In this document: positions 35,348 to 47,146 of the stretch, one piece after another | Numbering within the stretch: the first letter of the stretch is position 1 | Layout of the letters: the number at the start of each line of letters is the position of its first letter | Assembly: GCA_013339765.2 (NCBI GenBank) | Contig: CM023452.1 | Coordinates: 159,162,977-159,226,976 of the forward strand | Length of the DNA: 64,000 nt | Origin: Haemaphysalis longicornis | Lineage: Eukaryota > Arthropoda > Arachnida > Ixodida > Ixodidae | Direction: 5' to 3' | Made by a program: the position numbers and the translations under genes | Notes under the pieces: generated by a model | What the model saw: the letters and a program-made list of their open reading frames with translations, nothing else | The model's database searches: none | What the model was told of the DNA's origin: nothing

Positions 35348-37115
35348 TCTAAGCGAGATTATGTTTGTACACGTTTATATAAGCCTATGCATGTGTCCGA
35401 AATCTCTCGCGTACACAGAGGGGAAACCCATCGGCAAGACTGTTTTCCAAACACTCCAGACGAGAAAAAAACATTTCTAATAAAAGGACAGTTGTGGTCG
35501 AAAAGGCACGTCAGATAGAAGTTACGGCTTTCGTCCAGACTTTCTATGTGATCGAAGTACGACGCCTAGTAGTAGGTAATCCCACTCCCGAATTCGCCCA
35601 ACCACCTTGGAGATTTTTAGCATTCGAAACTCGCACCTTTCACTTAACAATTCCAGTACCAGGATCGCACGTAAACCCATTGAAAACTATACAAAGCAAT
35701 GCACCAATTCTTGAATAAACAAATTGCAAGAAATATCTGGTGCATGTTATATACCCAAATCCGGTGCACTCCAAAAGCAAACAAAAGGAAGGCTCACTCG
35801 CTTTTGTGAAATCATCCAGGATATGGCAGATAGTATGCGGTCAATGTCAGCGCAAATTTTACAACTCCGTACCAGTCGTGCATATTAATATGTGGGTGAA
35901 TAATAGTCTATGAACGAACGCTTCAATGACGAATTTAGGGGCCTGGCAAACGGTCACTGCAATTCGCATTCGTAGCTGATTCAATGGCGCGTTCTTACAG
36001 GATATAATTTTACCGACAGGGTATAATTTTCCTCCACAATTGTATTTGCAGGTTCGCACATTTGATGGCATAAACACGAGTTTCGTAGTACGAACGAAAT
36101 CTTCTGAGATACACATACGTTCCAGATACGCGAAACAGCTCGCCTTCAACTTGCACGAAATGACTATACCGTTGTGGTTGGATTTTTGGCCTGGAAAAAC
36201 AAAAAGAAAACATTTGTTGCGTCAACTCTGGCCTTGTGTATTTAATTACAAGGGCTAAGCTTTCAGGGGACTTTATATTTTAGGCGTATCAATGTTTCAA
36301 AATTGTTGTTTGATTAAATCGTTTTCATTACCCCGAAGCATTGATTTGCATTGGTCTATTCCATTTGCTATCGCGTGTCTTTAGCACATTGCGTGTCCCT
36401 GAAAATGATGCACCCCTTCGTCTAGCCACAGAGATTGTGGGATGCGATGCCTTGTGGTGAGGAATTTTTCGGTTGTCTGTGTTTAAACTTTGGCTAGCTG
36501 GCCGGTTTGGAATTTGACTCATTGAGATTTTGTTATCGCTCGCGCACAGTTCAAATTTTGATCTCGGTGGTTTTGATTCTCACCTTTGTAATTTAATTTC
36601 GCATAAGAAAGGTAACGTCTAAATATTATCGTTAGACAGAAGATAGTTAAACGTTATTGTCGCATTCTGCACGTGCATGCAGCCGTCTCGAAATCCAAAC
36701 TGCCTCGACCGTATCGCAACGGCGCATCGTATAAATGTTGGCGTCATAGACTTAGGAGACTAGTTCGATTCCAACCACACAAATCATTTGTTTTCTTTCA
36801 CTGCACACCTACCATCATCATATGCCGAGAAAGTTAAATGTCCTAGAGTGTTGTAGTAAAATGGAATCGGACTCCATCACTGAGACGTAGAAAGCCCCTC
36901 TTTGGAAAGGAAACAATCAAAAGACTCTCGCCAGAACATGACCAGTGTTACGCGCGAAAAGCGATTTCAGTTTGGGTATCAGGCACTCCCCTCAATAACA
37001 GAAAATTACCTGTTTAGTTTTCGTACCAAAGATGCCAAGCTTTACACAACTGTCTCTTCAGTCCTAGGGCACCTGCCGCCATCCGTGCTAACCACATGTC
37101 TGTGTGTGGCCACAT

Positions 37116-38262
37116 GTCTGTGTGTGGCCGTTTTGAAGAGCGGGTGAGCCATGGCTTAGTAAAAGGTAACGGCGGTTTTTTTGGAGAGAGGGAGCCCCTT
37201 CTCGCCCGCTCAGTGTTCCGTGTCGAAAAGGGTGAGCCACAGCCGAGCCAACATGTACGAAGAGCCATCTCAGCCGTGGAGCCGAAGAGACAGGTCAAAT
37301 GAGCGAGTTGGTGCGTGTTTTGCGCCATCTATTATCGGCGCGGGAAAGCAACTGCACTACCCGGCCAGGTGGGGCTAATTTTACGACTTCCTCCAGCGCC
37401 TCCTGTAGTGTGAACAGACAGTCTGATTCTGAAGAGCCGGCTCTTTTGAGCCGTTCTTCGGCTCTTCCGATGAGCCACTGAGCTGAACAGCGGAAATGGC
37501 CGGATCTCTTGCGCCGCTGTTTGAGAAAACTGGTTGAGAGACCGCGGAGGCGGCGGTGAATGACAGATCGGGATGCTGCAAATGGCAACAGTGAACGACT
37601 GCGTCTGCATTAAGAAAGTAATAAAAATATGAACTGTGGTGATTTCCCGCAGTTACATTTCTGCGCCGGTATAGTTTGAGTCAGGAAACGAGCCGGATCT
37701 TCTGAGCCGCTCAGTTCAGCGGCGGTTCTCAGCTACTGCCTCCTAGCGTTTATTCGGCAGAGCGGTTCTCCCAAAGACCTGCCGGTCAAAGCATGCTCGC
37801 TCGATCAGAGAACCATGCTGAACCAGGTGGCTCTCGATGAATCATGTCGGCACGTTCCGGTGGAGTGGTGAAGGCGTATCGGCCGACACGCCGTGTCTTG
37901 TGTGCCACTTTCGCTTCATCTATTATCGGTGCCAAAAAAACGGACCCGTGTCGCTTCGAATAAACTGAGCAAGGTGTAGTTCATAAACAATTTACATTTC
38001 ATGCATAAAAATTATATTCTTGTATCAGCGTTTTCCAGAAATGTTTTTTTCTGGAGTCAGAGCTCACTAGCAGGGAGTGTGTTTGAGAGCTATTAAAGTT
38101 GATTGATTGTAGGATTTACACGACCCGACGCAACGCTGGCGATGAGGCCGGCGTAGAAGTTAATGAATCGCTGAGTCGTTCAAATGATCCGTTTCACTTC
38201 TGTAAACGGACCCGTTCTGAGCCGCTCACTGCAATGAGCCGTATTGCCCATCTCTAGATTAA
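37116..38262 (-). mobile_element. hAT-like element end with GAGCCG subterminal motifs (incomplete)
   Basis: The right edge, read on the minus strand, starts 'agagatgggcaatacggctc'. AGAGATGGGCAA is a terminus I associate with hAT elements. Many 'gagccg' or 'cggctc' motifs in both orientations occur between 37140 and 38250, like the subterminal repeats of hATs. A matching left terminus was not found, so it is truncated or rearranged. A SINE fragment (38100-38156) is nested inside. I see no transposase similarity. Confidence 0.4.
38100..38156 (-). mobile_element. SINE 3' fragment (Ruka-like)
   Basis: 'gattgattgtaggattta' and 'cgacgcaacgctggcgatgag' match the tail-proximal part of the SINEs at 35137 and 11437. 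Only about 60 bp remains. Confidence 0.6.
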
Positions 38263-39620
38263 CTGCCTTTGTTAAACTAATATACTGTACCAACAGCCAA
38301 TTCAGCTACTTCACAAAATACTACAGCTAGCAATATGACAAGAAACATGACACTATGGATATGTTGCTGCTGGCAAATGGATATTAAAAGAAATTTCAGG
38401 CATCATTTGCACACCAGACAACCATAATAGGTGAGTTTTTACGCGCTAATGTTATAAATTACGCAACATCTGAGAAATACGCAATGGTCGCCTTTGGGTC
38501 AGCAATTTCTTAACAAATTGTTTTGCGAAAGCCTCCCCCCGAGTGTTTAAAAATAGCCGTTTTATTATTACGTATTATAATATTGTTTATTGCATATTTC
38601 TAGCTTATATTTGGCCCCAGTAATTATATTATGCCCATCAACTGTCCATTGAAAATCCGGAAAAATTGTCCCAAAGGGTTAGGCAGCATTGCCGCAAAGA
38701 GGAACTACCTCAGCTGCGCCAACGCAAGCCCTTAATGATATGATCTCTTAATGATAGCTTTGAATGCCTCCGACCTTATACTAAGGACTTAGAACGCAAA
38801 GACATGCAATAATTGCACCGAAGCACGCCATCCGCGCTTTTGTGGTGAATAATATTACTAAAAACTACAAAATGATTTATTATTGAAATCGGGTAATGAA
38901 TTTAATGTGTATGGAAACAAGCCGAATTTTTCTAATTCTCGGTATTCGGTTTTAGCTGAAACCTCAGCACGAAGTTCCGCAGGGACGCCGGCGGTCGATT
39001 CGATGTGTGCGCTCACGTGCGCTGGGTGTTTTCTGGATCCGTCGGACAGATTAATATCGTCGTAAAAAGCCTTACAGTTCTACGTGAGCGCGTGCCTCGC
39101 GGGGAATTTCCGGCATTGTCCTGGATTACGCATCGGGTTACGCCACATCAGGGGCTCCCTGCCTAGTCGTCTTTGTACCGACCGGGGGGCTACGCATTTG
39201 CTGCGCAGCCGACGATGACGGCGAATCTGTCAAGCCATCGCTTCAAAGTCCACATGTGGAGATGGCCACCGTACCAGATGACGAAGACATGGAGGGCGTA
39301 CCGAGGCGAGGATGCGCTACCACGCGATTTTCCCTACGTAGCTGTTCTGTCGCCAGATGACGAACAAAGCAACGACGGCAATTGCTGCTGAATAAAACAC
39401 TATGCACGATTTAGTGGTCTTAGCTTTAGAGTAGCGTCCCAAAGGGCTTAGAACTGACTGCTTGATTCCGGCGTCATCCCTTCCCCTGGGGTCCTCTCTG
39501 AGTTTGGTTGGAAGCTAGGGCCGACACTCAACAGTGTAGTTTCTCCAGCCTTGCGAAACTATTCCAGGCTGCGCCAATTTTTTGTGTGGCTGTTAAGAGT
39601 AGAAGAAGCCAATATAGCAG
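38263..39620 (+). repeat. Repeat R, copy 1
   Basis: It shares with R2 the order 'caacagccaattc', 'caaattgttttgcgaa', 'cagtaattatatta', 'ctatggaaacaagc'-like, an exon-like acidic stretch, a TGAATAAAAC site, and 'gcgccaattttttt'. R3 carries only the first part. This copy lacks the F4 insertion of R2. Confidence 0.7.
39150..39391 (+). pseudogene. Acidic-tailed exon-like stretch in R1
   Basis: In one frame, 39144-39290 reads 'SGAPCLVV', then 'DDDGESVKPSLQSPHVEMAT' and 'VPDDEDMEG'. After a one-base shift, 'EDALPRDFPYVAVLSPDDE' follows and ends at the stop TGA (39389-39391), immediately followed by AATAAA. R2 has the same residues in the same order. I do not recognise the protein. The shift means this copy is not translatable across the junction. 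It could be a captured or duplicated 3' exon, or part of an unknown element. Confidence 0.4.
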
Positions 39621-40714
39621 AAAAAAACGGTAGGCACACGAGGTCAAACGATTTAAAAGAATTCATTTGCTAATAAATCACGAAAACCACCTCGCTGGTG
39701 CGTGAACCTGCGCCTTCGTGGATTCTGTTTATATGGAGTAGAGAGTCGATTTTATGAATGTGTTTGGTTCGTCGCTCATTCACTAACTTTGTGAACACAC
39801 ATTAACTGAAAACTTATTTACTAAACCAACAGCCAATTCGTATATTTCTCGGAACCAGCAACTCAGAACCAACAGCCAATTCGTACGTTTCGCAAAATGT
39901 TCCCGTCTGCCAAATTTAGCCTGGACCATCACCACCGTTGTTGCATTGCTGTTGCAATCTGAAATTATAGAGCACGTTATTAAACATCATGCCCACTCTA
40001 CGTAAGAGTATTGTGTGTTTCAATTAACAAAATAGGGATACAGTAGTTCACGAAAAACCCGGCAATACCCAGCGGACTCATTTGCGCAGCAATGTATTAC
40101 CAAATTGTTTTGCGAATGCCTTTGCATACGAATTTACAAAATAGCCATTTTAATATTATGTATTAATATTTTGTTATAGTTTGTGTCACATTTCCAACTG
40201 TGTACTTCTCAGTAATTATATTAGGGTCATCAACCCTCATCTGTAAACGAGCTAAAATTTGCTCAATGGGTTGGTCAGTATATACGGAAAAAAGGACGCA
40301 CTTAAACTCCGCCAACACCGGTACTGCTTGCCCAAGTGTTAAACACTTATATGCCTTACTGAGAGCATTGAATGACCCCGGCGTTGACAATGATGGTTTA
40401 GAAACCAGACATGCACTAAGCGCACCAAAGCGCGCCATCCGCTCTCACAGGTCAACATTGAGGTTAAACAATGAAATAATTCACTAATGAAATGTAATTA
40501 ATCTAATGTGCAAAACTATGGAAACAAGCTGTATTTGTATGATTCAAGAAGAGTTGACGGGGGCTTGGTATTTTTTTTGTTGAAAACACTGCACGACGGA
40601 CCGCCAGGCACGCCGGGTGGTCGATGTGATGTAGGTGCTCCCTGCGCTCAGATTTTCCGTTTGAACAGGACAGATTTTTGTCGGCCTATACAGCTCTGCA
40701 GTGAAGAAAAAAAA

Positions 40715-41197
40715 TTCCCCCGCACCTCCCCGAGGGGGATTGTGAGGATGCAGAAATGCGAACGTCGAACGCAACGTCCTCGGGTACCATGCGAGGAAGG
40801 CACCGCACAACCTTCGATACGTCGATGGGCACGTTCACCGCCTGTCCCTTGATTCCAAACTGCCCGTTGCCTCGAGTCAGCCGCCTGATGCTCATGAAGG
40901 GGAGTCAAAGCGCGATGAGCCGCTCTTCGACCGGGTTAGATCGGGAAGATGCGCCGGCCGAGGAGGATAACGGTAGCCAATACTCACGCAGCCCTCCTCT
41001 TCGCAGCTTTGTCTTCTCCTCCTTCTTCAGCGGTTCCCCTACGGGAAGATGACGATGGTGGTTGAATGCGAAGCTATCTCGTGATGGATTGTTTGGTTGG
41101 CCAATTCCTAGGGGCATCATGCACAATCATCATCAGACGCGCTGCGGACGCCGGCCAAGGACGCACGACAACCCCCGACTATAATGCATTTCTGCAT
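40715..41197 (+). mobile_element. Hairpin-headed element F4
   Basis: It is preceded by an A-run and opens 'ttcccccgcacctccccgag' with a CCCC/GGGG hairpin. 'atgcagaaatgc' follows (40748-40759), and the element ends with its exact complement 'gcatttctgcat' (41186-41197) and AAAA. The R1 sequence lacks it. The interior is GC-rich. Short frames inside differ from those of other F elements and are not convincing. Confidence 0.6.
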
Positions 41198-41310
41198 AAA
41201 ACACCGATTGCACGTGAGCGTTTCCCTTGCAGTGATCGCCCGACATTTTCCTGTCTTCAGTGTGGGCTTAAGTCGCATCAGGAGCTCCATGCTTTGTCGT
41301 TGTCATCGTG

Positions 41311-41514
41311 TAGCGATCGGTGCGCCCCGGGTCTGCCAGCGCAACAGACGATGACGACAAATCTGTCAAAAAATCCCATCCCTATCCACAGGTGGAGGCG
41401 GCCACTGTACCAGTTGACAGGGAAGCGGAGATCTACCAGTGCGAGAACGCGCCACCACGGGATTTGCCATATCCAGCTGTGCTGTCGGACGATGATGACG
41501 ATAACTGGTACTGA
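41311..41514 (+). pseudogene. Acidic-tailed exon-like stretch in R2
   Basis: An open stretch reads 'ATDDDDKSVKKSHPYPQVEA' then 'ENAPPRDLPYPAVLSDDDDD', ending NWY and a TGA that overlaps an AATAAA (41512-41518). An in-frame TAG lies just upstream near 41308. The sequence before it ('SGAPCFVV') still matches R1, so the stop is internal to the homologous region. The product is unknown. Conservation of the 3' end plus polyadenylation signal in two copies is the main reason to record it. Confidence 0.4.
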
Positions 41515-41720
41515 ATAAAACCGTGTGCATACTTCAGTGGCGTTTTCCTTACACTATTGTCACAAACGGCTTTGCCCCGCTTGGGTCCGGCTTCCCCTCT
41601 TCCCCCCGCAACCGCTGTCACTGCGGTTACAACCTAGGTCGACCCACAACTGTTGTGATTCTCCAGCCAAGCACCACTATTTGAAGCCGCGCCAATTTTT
41701 TTAAGTAAACCTTTCTATCT

Positions 41721-43399
41721 CTGCCAGCCAACGGTTCTTTCGTGGCGTGCGGGGCAAAAACTCCCAATGCGGTGTAGTCGGCGGCGGTAGGGAGGAGGGA
41801 GCGGAGGTTTAATAGAGCAATACTGAAGTTTGTGCACTCGGCACACTGAAGGCACTTCCCAGCCCGGCAGTGCCCAGCCCGGCAGTCCTTCCCAGCCCGG
41901 CGGTATTGCTGCTACGGCTTTTGGCATTTTCTTTAGCGGCCGTTATTTCAGGCATATTTTCACGCAGCTTCACGTCCATCGCGCTGTACGTTCTTACGGC
42001 TTGATTACCTTGTTCGACAGCACCTCCAGGGCTTCCCGCACCCGAGGGAATTAGGTGGTCGTACGGCGAACATACTTTAAAGATTTGTTTGCAGGGTGGG
42101 CAACAAAATGTAGAGACCACACAAACACATTGGCCGCTAGAGAAACACTACCTTTTGCGCACTGCTTCCACGAATGGAACTCTGTTTGCTAAATTGGTGA
42201 ATACCAATTCGGTTGTGTTTTAAGAGGATTACAAAAGGCAAAAGTAGAAACTTGTTCTGATAAATAGTGATTATGAAAGTTTCCTCAGCTTTTTCAGAAT
42301 TCTCGAACTTACTAAACTAACTAGTTTAAATCGGTATAAAAGGGAATCACTTCGCTCACATGCCGAATTGTTTCGATGTCTGCTCTTGTGCCAAGCGGTA
42401 GGTGTAACCCCAAGATAGCACTTGAGGACAGCTAGGATGCGCTGTCGCAACGTTCGAAAGAAGCTCAACTCCGCCTTCTTTCTCCTGAGTCATGGCCCGG
42501 CTACACCGGCGGCGTCCGGTGCTCCAGTCCGGCCTGGGGTGACGCTGCTGCAGCATTCGGGACACCGCCCCCGCAAATGCCAGGTAACGGGTGTCAGAAT
42601 CTCTGGTTTCACTCTTTGTAGAGCCACGTGTGTAAATTGAAGTAACGTAGCGTGCGCAATTGTTGTGGGTGTCATTTAAAGCTTTGCTTTCCAACCAGCT
42701 TCACAGCGTGGATTGTAGCCATTTTTTTGTGTCTCTTATTAAGAGCACCACAAAAAAGAGACCATTAAAATACAAAAATTAGCCTCGTTAGAACAAATGG
42801 CACACGTTGTCAGACAGATGTAAATAATCCTATTTTGATACTGTCAACCAAACCACCACGCTGTTATCCTAGGGAGCACCTTCTCTGCATGCATTTATAA
42901 TTGAAATACAGAGTCGGTGTTTCTTGCGTGTGCTACACTGGCCGCTGGTTAAGCAGTTTTGTGGGGCTCGTGGAGAGCCTTGCTGCTCATGCGCGATGAT
43001 CAGTGACGTCACAGGGCGCACAGACAGTTGCACGCTTCCCGGCGTCTCTCACACACCCCACGCGCCCACCCTTTTCGCCGAACTCCGTTCCGCATGTGGC
43101 GGCATGGTCCACTTCCTGATCATGCGAAGGGTGTGCAACCGATGGCTCTTCCAACACAGCAACACCGGCGTACGCCTGGAAAAACAGCTGATCTCTGACG
43201 CAATTGGTGACGGTGCGCCGGAAGCCGCTTGATAAATATACACGTGTCACAGAACCCGGACACAGTTTGTGTGTCATATAAGCAGCATTAAGCATGATAA
43301 TGAAGCTAATTCTAGACAACCAGGAAAGGTAAGAATAACCAGCTGAACCTTCAGCTCACGCTAAGTATATCCTGCCATATCCCATCTGAGCACTGGTAA
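41721..43399. other. Anonymous DNA between R2 and R3; short GC repeat
   Basis: At 41856-41912 'cccagcccggc' occurs three times in tandem (with 'agtg' and 'agtcctt' spacers). Otherwise no family or gene was recognised. A 102-codon frame at 42924-43232 and a 112-codon minus-strand frame at 42356-42694 have no motif I know. Confidence 0.5.
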
Positions 43400-43849
43400 T
43401 TTTTTATAGTTTTCTTCCTCACCGATTCAATCACTGTGAAACTATAACCGAATAACCATTTGAAACATTTCGCAAAATAACGGTGACTAAACATTGGCGA
43501 AGACTATCACCACTTATGGTTAGACTAAACTGTTTAGACTAAAGAACTGTTTAGACTGTTTAGACTAAACTAAAGTGCATTAAAATGTTTTTAAAGAGGA
43601 AATTTGTGCCTCATTTTTTTACAATATACAGCAGGATAGTAGTGCGATGGTTAGACGTAATATTGTTCAATCAATGGTGTGATAAATTCAGTAGTTCACA
43701 ACGTGTCCCGTGTGCGCAGCTATTCATTAAAAACATTTTTGTAGCTACCGCTGTACGAGAGTTTCCAAAATATTCGTTGAATTTATATAATAACATTTTT
43801 GTTTCATTTTATATCTCAAACTCTACAGTGCTTAGTAATTGTATTAGGC
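43400..43849 (+). repeat. Repeat R, copy 3, left half
   Basis: It resembles 39850-40213, including 'catttcgcaaaat', 'agtagttcac' and 'agtaattgtatta'. It is broken by the BEL/Pao insertion, and the right half resumes at 47147. Confidence 0.65.
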
Positions 43850-44007
43850 TATTAACTTGAGAAGACCCGACGCCGCGCTACCGTTCGGAACGCCTTGCAC
43901 TATTTTTTCTTCCGATTAAGCAAGAGCGCAGGCACAAACCCCGCGCTTCTTTCTTCTCTTCTTCCAAAAGACCGCGCACGCGCGTTCCCCCGCGATCGAG
44001 AATCAAA
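43850..44007 (-). repeat. BEL/Pao 3' LTR
   Basis: It is about 158 bp, starting 'tattaacttgagaag' on the plus strand and ending 'gatcgagaatcaaa'. It matches 46986-47146 with roughly ten substitutions and a 3 bp indel. Confidence 0.88.
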
Positions 44008-44128
44008 ATCCTCCCGCGGCCGCGGTCGACTCCAAAAGGCAGAGCCGCTGAATGGCGCGTCGGATTCGCTGTTCATTAGGTAGGAGAATATCGTGGTAGC
44101 GCTGGACGCCATCTCTTCACGGAATGCT

Positions 44129-44937
44129 TCAAAATGTGAAACGGCACGGTTGAGTTGTAAGTATTACGTCGTCCGCCATGTAATCCAAGTCCAACCCAAG
44201 TATTTTCGAAGTTGGCCCGCTTTCTCCAACGTTCTCAAGAGAAACTAAGTTCGCTGTGAAACGGTCATTGAGTATGCTGGAGTTTGAGCACCACTTCCGA
44301 AGCTCCATGCTGGCTCCAGAACGGTGCTGTCTGCCTCGTACAGCTCCAGCGCCTTTTTTCTGAACGCGCGCCGATGACAAGGTCGTCTGCTGCAGCAGTT
44401 CGAGCTCAATCCTAACTACTTTCTCCAGTTCGTCGCTGAGGGATAGCTGCTCCTTCTCGTGCGAAGAGTCGTGAAAGACTACGCGAACCTTTGGTGTTAC
44501 TGCCTCCCGTTTGACGACTGTATAATTAGAGAGTGGATAAACTGTGTCCCCGGGGACAGTGGTTTGCAGCACTCGCTCCGCATGACCTTCCTTGAAGTAC
44601 TCGCCGATGGCTCGTCGTACTCTCCCAGAAGATTCGGGTGATGTTCACAGCGTTGAAGCTGCCGTCTAAGTCTGCTGTCCACTACAGCCCAGTTAGTGCT
44701 GGATGTAAGGCCTGGAGTTTCGATCATAAGCGGCACTACACGCTGACCGTCTTCATTGTGGCGTCCACTCCGAAACTTCCCTAATGCAGCGTAGTCTTCG
44801 GCTTCAGTCTTCTCAGGCGGGTCAGTTATCCCTCTGGCGTCCAACCTCCACATTTCTGAGGGATCAATAATTTGGCAACTTTCGTCCGGTCCGTCAACGC
44901 AACCCAAAAACAGAGCATTCGTGCTGCTACTCCTCAC
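44129..44937 (-). pseudogene. pol: BEL/Pao Pol remnant: pre-RT region and shortened RT
   Basis: The minus-strand frame 44937-44497 includes 'ARGITDPPEKTEAEDYAALG', the region before RT in BEL/Pao Pol. The frame 44572-44129 continues with 'YPLSNYTVVKREAVTPKVRV' and 'VFHDSSHEKEQLSLSDELEK', the start of the RT fingers. It then goes almost directly to 'SGASMELRKWCSNSSILND', which normally lies after the catalytic palm. The segment that should hold the YxDD box is therefore missing. The stop at 44129 is about 120 bp from the 3' LTR, so all downstream domains are gone. No polymerase activity is possible. Confidence 0.8.
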
Positions 44938-44952
44938 CAGGGATTGTGGGTA

Positions 44953-45504
44953 CTAGAGTAAGGACCCTGGAGAACCCAGCCAAACACTCTCAACGGCGCA
45001 AAGGCAGTCCTTGATGCACTCGATGCGTCCGCTCACGAGTCTCCAGTAGTTGTCGGAGCCCACCAGTACGCTTATAGTCGGTGTTTGTGTCTGCCCCTTT
45101 TCAGGTTCGTCGGCAACGAGTAACTTGCGGTCGCGAAGCAGCTTTACCAACTCGGTTTCCACGGGTGGACCCTTTACCGTGCAGACCTCTGGCACTTCAA
45201 GAGCATCGAGGGTAACTGGACTCGATTTATAGCGGCTTCGTAAGGTGATCGCCACCTTCCGGCACTGGTACGACCGCGGACGGTTCGAGCTGCCAAAAGT
45301 AAACACGGCCAAGTCCTCCACTCCAGAAGCAGGCATGGCCACCGACGGACACAGGTCACTGCTCACGAAGGTTCGTTGGCTCCCAGTATCGAGGAGTAGC
45401 CGGACCAAACACCGGCCGACCGCACTCTCCATATGCCCACACTGTGGCAGTTTGGAGCAGCACCGACGAAGAGCGAATGCTGCTGGCAGGTGGCGGGTCG
45501 TCAC
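44953..45504 (-). pseudogene. pro: BEL/Pao aspartic protease (DUF1758-type)
   Basis: This 183-codon minus-strand frame contains 'CLVRLLLDTGSQRTFVSSDL', with D-T-G at 45390-45382. It is followed by 'RSYQCRKVAITLRSRYKSSP' and a late 'ISVLVGSDNYWRLVSGRIE', the pattern of the putative retro-aspartic protease of BEL/Pao elements. It would process the polyprotein. This is the best preserved domain of the element; the neighbouring zinc-knuckle region (45810-45640) is in other frames. The frame ends at 44953, about where the pre-RT linker begins. Confidence 0.82.
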
Positions 45505-45639
45505 GTTACAATCGCGTTCTGGAAGTTGTTCACGATCGGCGTCTCATCACGGCGAGAAGCAGTCTGGCAGGTGGTCCCCAATCGTTCCCAAAGGTCGCAA
45601 AGGACGGTTACGTGCCGTCTCGAACAAGTCTCACACTTG

Positions 45640-46936
45640 AGGTCCGCGCTGGTGCTGGCTGTTGCGCGCCACGTGCCCTTGCCTCCCGCATCTAAAACAG
45701 CAGCGGTTTCTTGAAAGGCGCCGTCGCTTTCCGCCACTGTTAAGACGGCCCGGCAGTCCCTTTGCCTTGTGGCCCTGATTACCGCACAGGTAGCACGTCA
45801 GCTTTCCTCCCCGCCGACAAATTTGTTGAAGCCGATGCAGAGCCTGCTGACAAGGCCAAGGTGGACGTCAAGCTGAGAGGAGGTTCTCGGCTGCTGCGGG
45901 ATTGAAGACATCTTCGCGTCAGAGTTCGACTGAAAAGCTCTACTTTCCTCCCTGCTCTCCACTTGAACCTTCAAGAACGCCATGATGGCATTGACTTGCT
46001 CTTCTCGAGACGTTGGCCTAACGTTGCCGTTGGCGGTCTCCTTCATTGCGTTGACGGTAGAGAATCGCCAGGTCTTCAGGTAACGAGCGCATGAGGAACT
46101 CGGTTCAGGATCACCGCGTACTCGGAAGCTGGAACGCCAAGGCTCTCGAGACAGCCAGTCCTGAATTGCACCTGCTCGTACAGGTCTCGGAGGCGTGCCA
46201 CTTGCGGTCGACGATTCAATCGGTGCGATGGCGAGTAGGCTATCTACGTGGTCGTCCACGAGAAGTTCTGTGCGTCCAAACCGGTCGGTGAGGATCTTCA
46301 CAGCCTGACGGTAATTGGCGTCGTTTAGGCGAATGCATTCAACTGCGCGTTTAGCGTCTCCGGTAACGCAAGACCTTAAATACTTGAATTTCTCTATGTC
46401 GGGTAGGTCGGGGTTGGTTATGAATGGTCGCTTCAAAATGGTCCCAAAAGCCCTGCCATTCGCGTGGCTCTCCAGAAAAGTGGGGACTTGCAGCGTCGGC
46501 AGGACAACCTGCGATGTCAATGGACGAGACCCGACGTGCGACGCGGGTTCGGATGGGCTGCAGGGCGAACGCCTCGAGCACCATGCTAGTGTGGTTGAAC
46601 GGGTTGCGGTTCCCCTGCAGTTCCTCCGCCGGAAGCTCTCCTGCCAGACGCCCGCAGCTCATTCAATGCCGAGCGCAGCCGACTGATCGCATGGCATATG
46701 TTTTCTTGGTTTTCTATCACGCCGGCAATATCCTGGTCGAACTCATCGTCTTCGAGTGCTTCCCCGATCTTGTCATCAAGTTCTTTGAGTGAGCGTTCTT
46801 TACTTGCCAGCTGGTCTATGGCCTCTTGTAGGTCATGCGGAGACGGCGATGGGCTTTCGTAGAGTTCAGTGGCTGCCTTGAGCAGCCTCGTGACGGCTCC
46901 ACGGAGAGCGCCTCGCTGACGGCGGAGCTTTTCCAT
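45640..46936 (-). pseudogene. gag: BEL/Pao gag with zinc knuckles (frameshifted)
   Basis: On the minus strand a start at 46936 gives 'MEKLRRQRGALRGAVTRLLK', a coiled-coil-like acidic/basic N-terminus to about 46600. A shifted frame then gives 'PHFSGEPREWQGFWDHFEAT' (near 46480), the DUF1759-type gag core. A further frame from 46520 to 45798 gives 'PDLPDIEKFKYLRSCVTGDA' and 'AVKILTDRFGRTELLVDDHV'. Beyond 45800 two CCHC-like knuckles are readable: 'CYLCGNQGHKAKG' and 'CCFRCGRQGHVAR', each with a final cysteine lost or displaced. Gag would form particles and bind RNA. At least two frame shifts are present. Confidence 0.82.
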
Positions 46937-46985
46937 CTGTCAGGACACGATGCCGGTCTTCTCCCGGGTTTCGCGGCACCAGAAA

Positions 46986-47146
46986 TATTAACTCGAGAAG
47001 ACCCGACGCCGTGCTGCCGTTCGGAACGCCTTGAACTTTTTTCTTCCGATTAAGCACGAGCGCAGGCACAAACCCTGCGCTTCTTTCTTCTTCTCTTCTT
47101 CCAAGTGACCGCGCACGCGCGTTCCCCCCGCGATCGAGAATCAACA
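46986..47146 (-). repeat. BEL/Pao 5' LTR
   Basis: It begins TGTTGATTCTCGATCG on the minus strand and ends at GTTAATA just before the primer-binding region. It is about 161 bp and roughly 93% identical to the other LTR by eye. Confidence 0.88.

Larger units (their letters stand above)
23237..37115. repeat. Segmental duplication copy 2 (direct)
   Basis: It opens 'cctcgcactgttaattcttaaa', matching position 1, and stays colinear with copy 1 through to 'gtgtgtggccac' at about 37115. Copy-2-specific insertions are at 23714-25862, 28552-28976, about 29204-33665 and 34169-34383. Copy 1 has its own at 4098-9672, 11649-12250 and 13940-14080. Module C is absent between about 26520 and 26523. A tandem 'acatgtctgtgtgtggcc' doublet marks the right edge (37094-37130). 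Confidence 0.8.
39790..41720 (+). repeat. Repeat R, copy 2 (contains F4)
   Basis: It is direct and nearly adjacent to R1. It is longer because of the hairpin-headed insertion at 40715-41197. The part 40205-40560 also matches R3 at 43836-43849 and 47147-47440, including 'tgtatgattcaag' and 'gggggcttggtatttttt'. Confidence 0.7.
43850..47146 (-). mobile_element. BEL/Pao LTR retrotransposon, internally deleted
   Basis: On the minus strand: 5' LTR (47146-46986), a primer-binding region just inside it (complement of 46960-46983, reading 'tggtgccgcgaaacccggga', the usual BEL/Pao type), gag, protease, a shortened RT piece, and 3' LTR (44007-43850). The repeat AGGC flanks it on both sides (43846-43849 and 47147-47150). 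At about 3.3 kb it is roughly half a normal BEL element. Most of RT and all recognisable RNase H, integrase and later domains are missing. It inserted into repeat R. Confidence 0.9.

Noticed and set aside
42924..43232. 102-codon frame with several cysteines
   Set aside because: Cysteine spacing fits no family I recognise and no splice or promoter context supports it.
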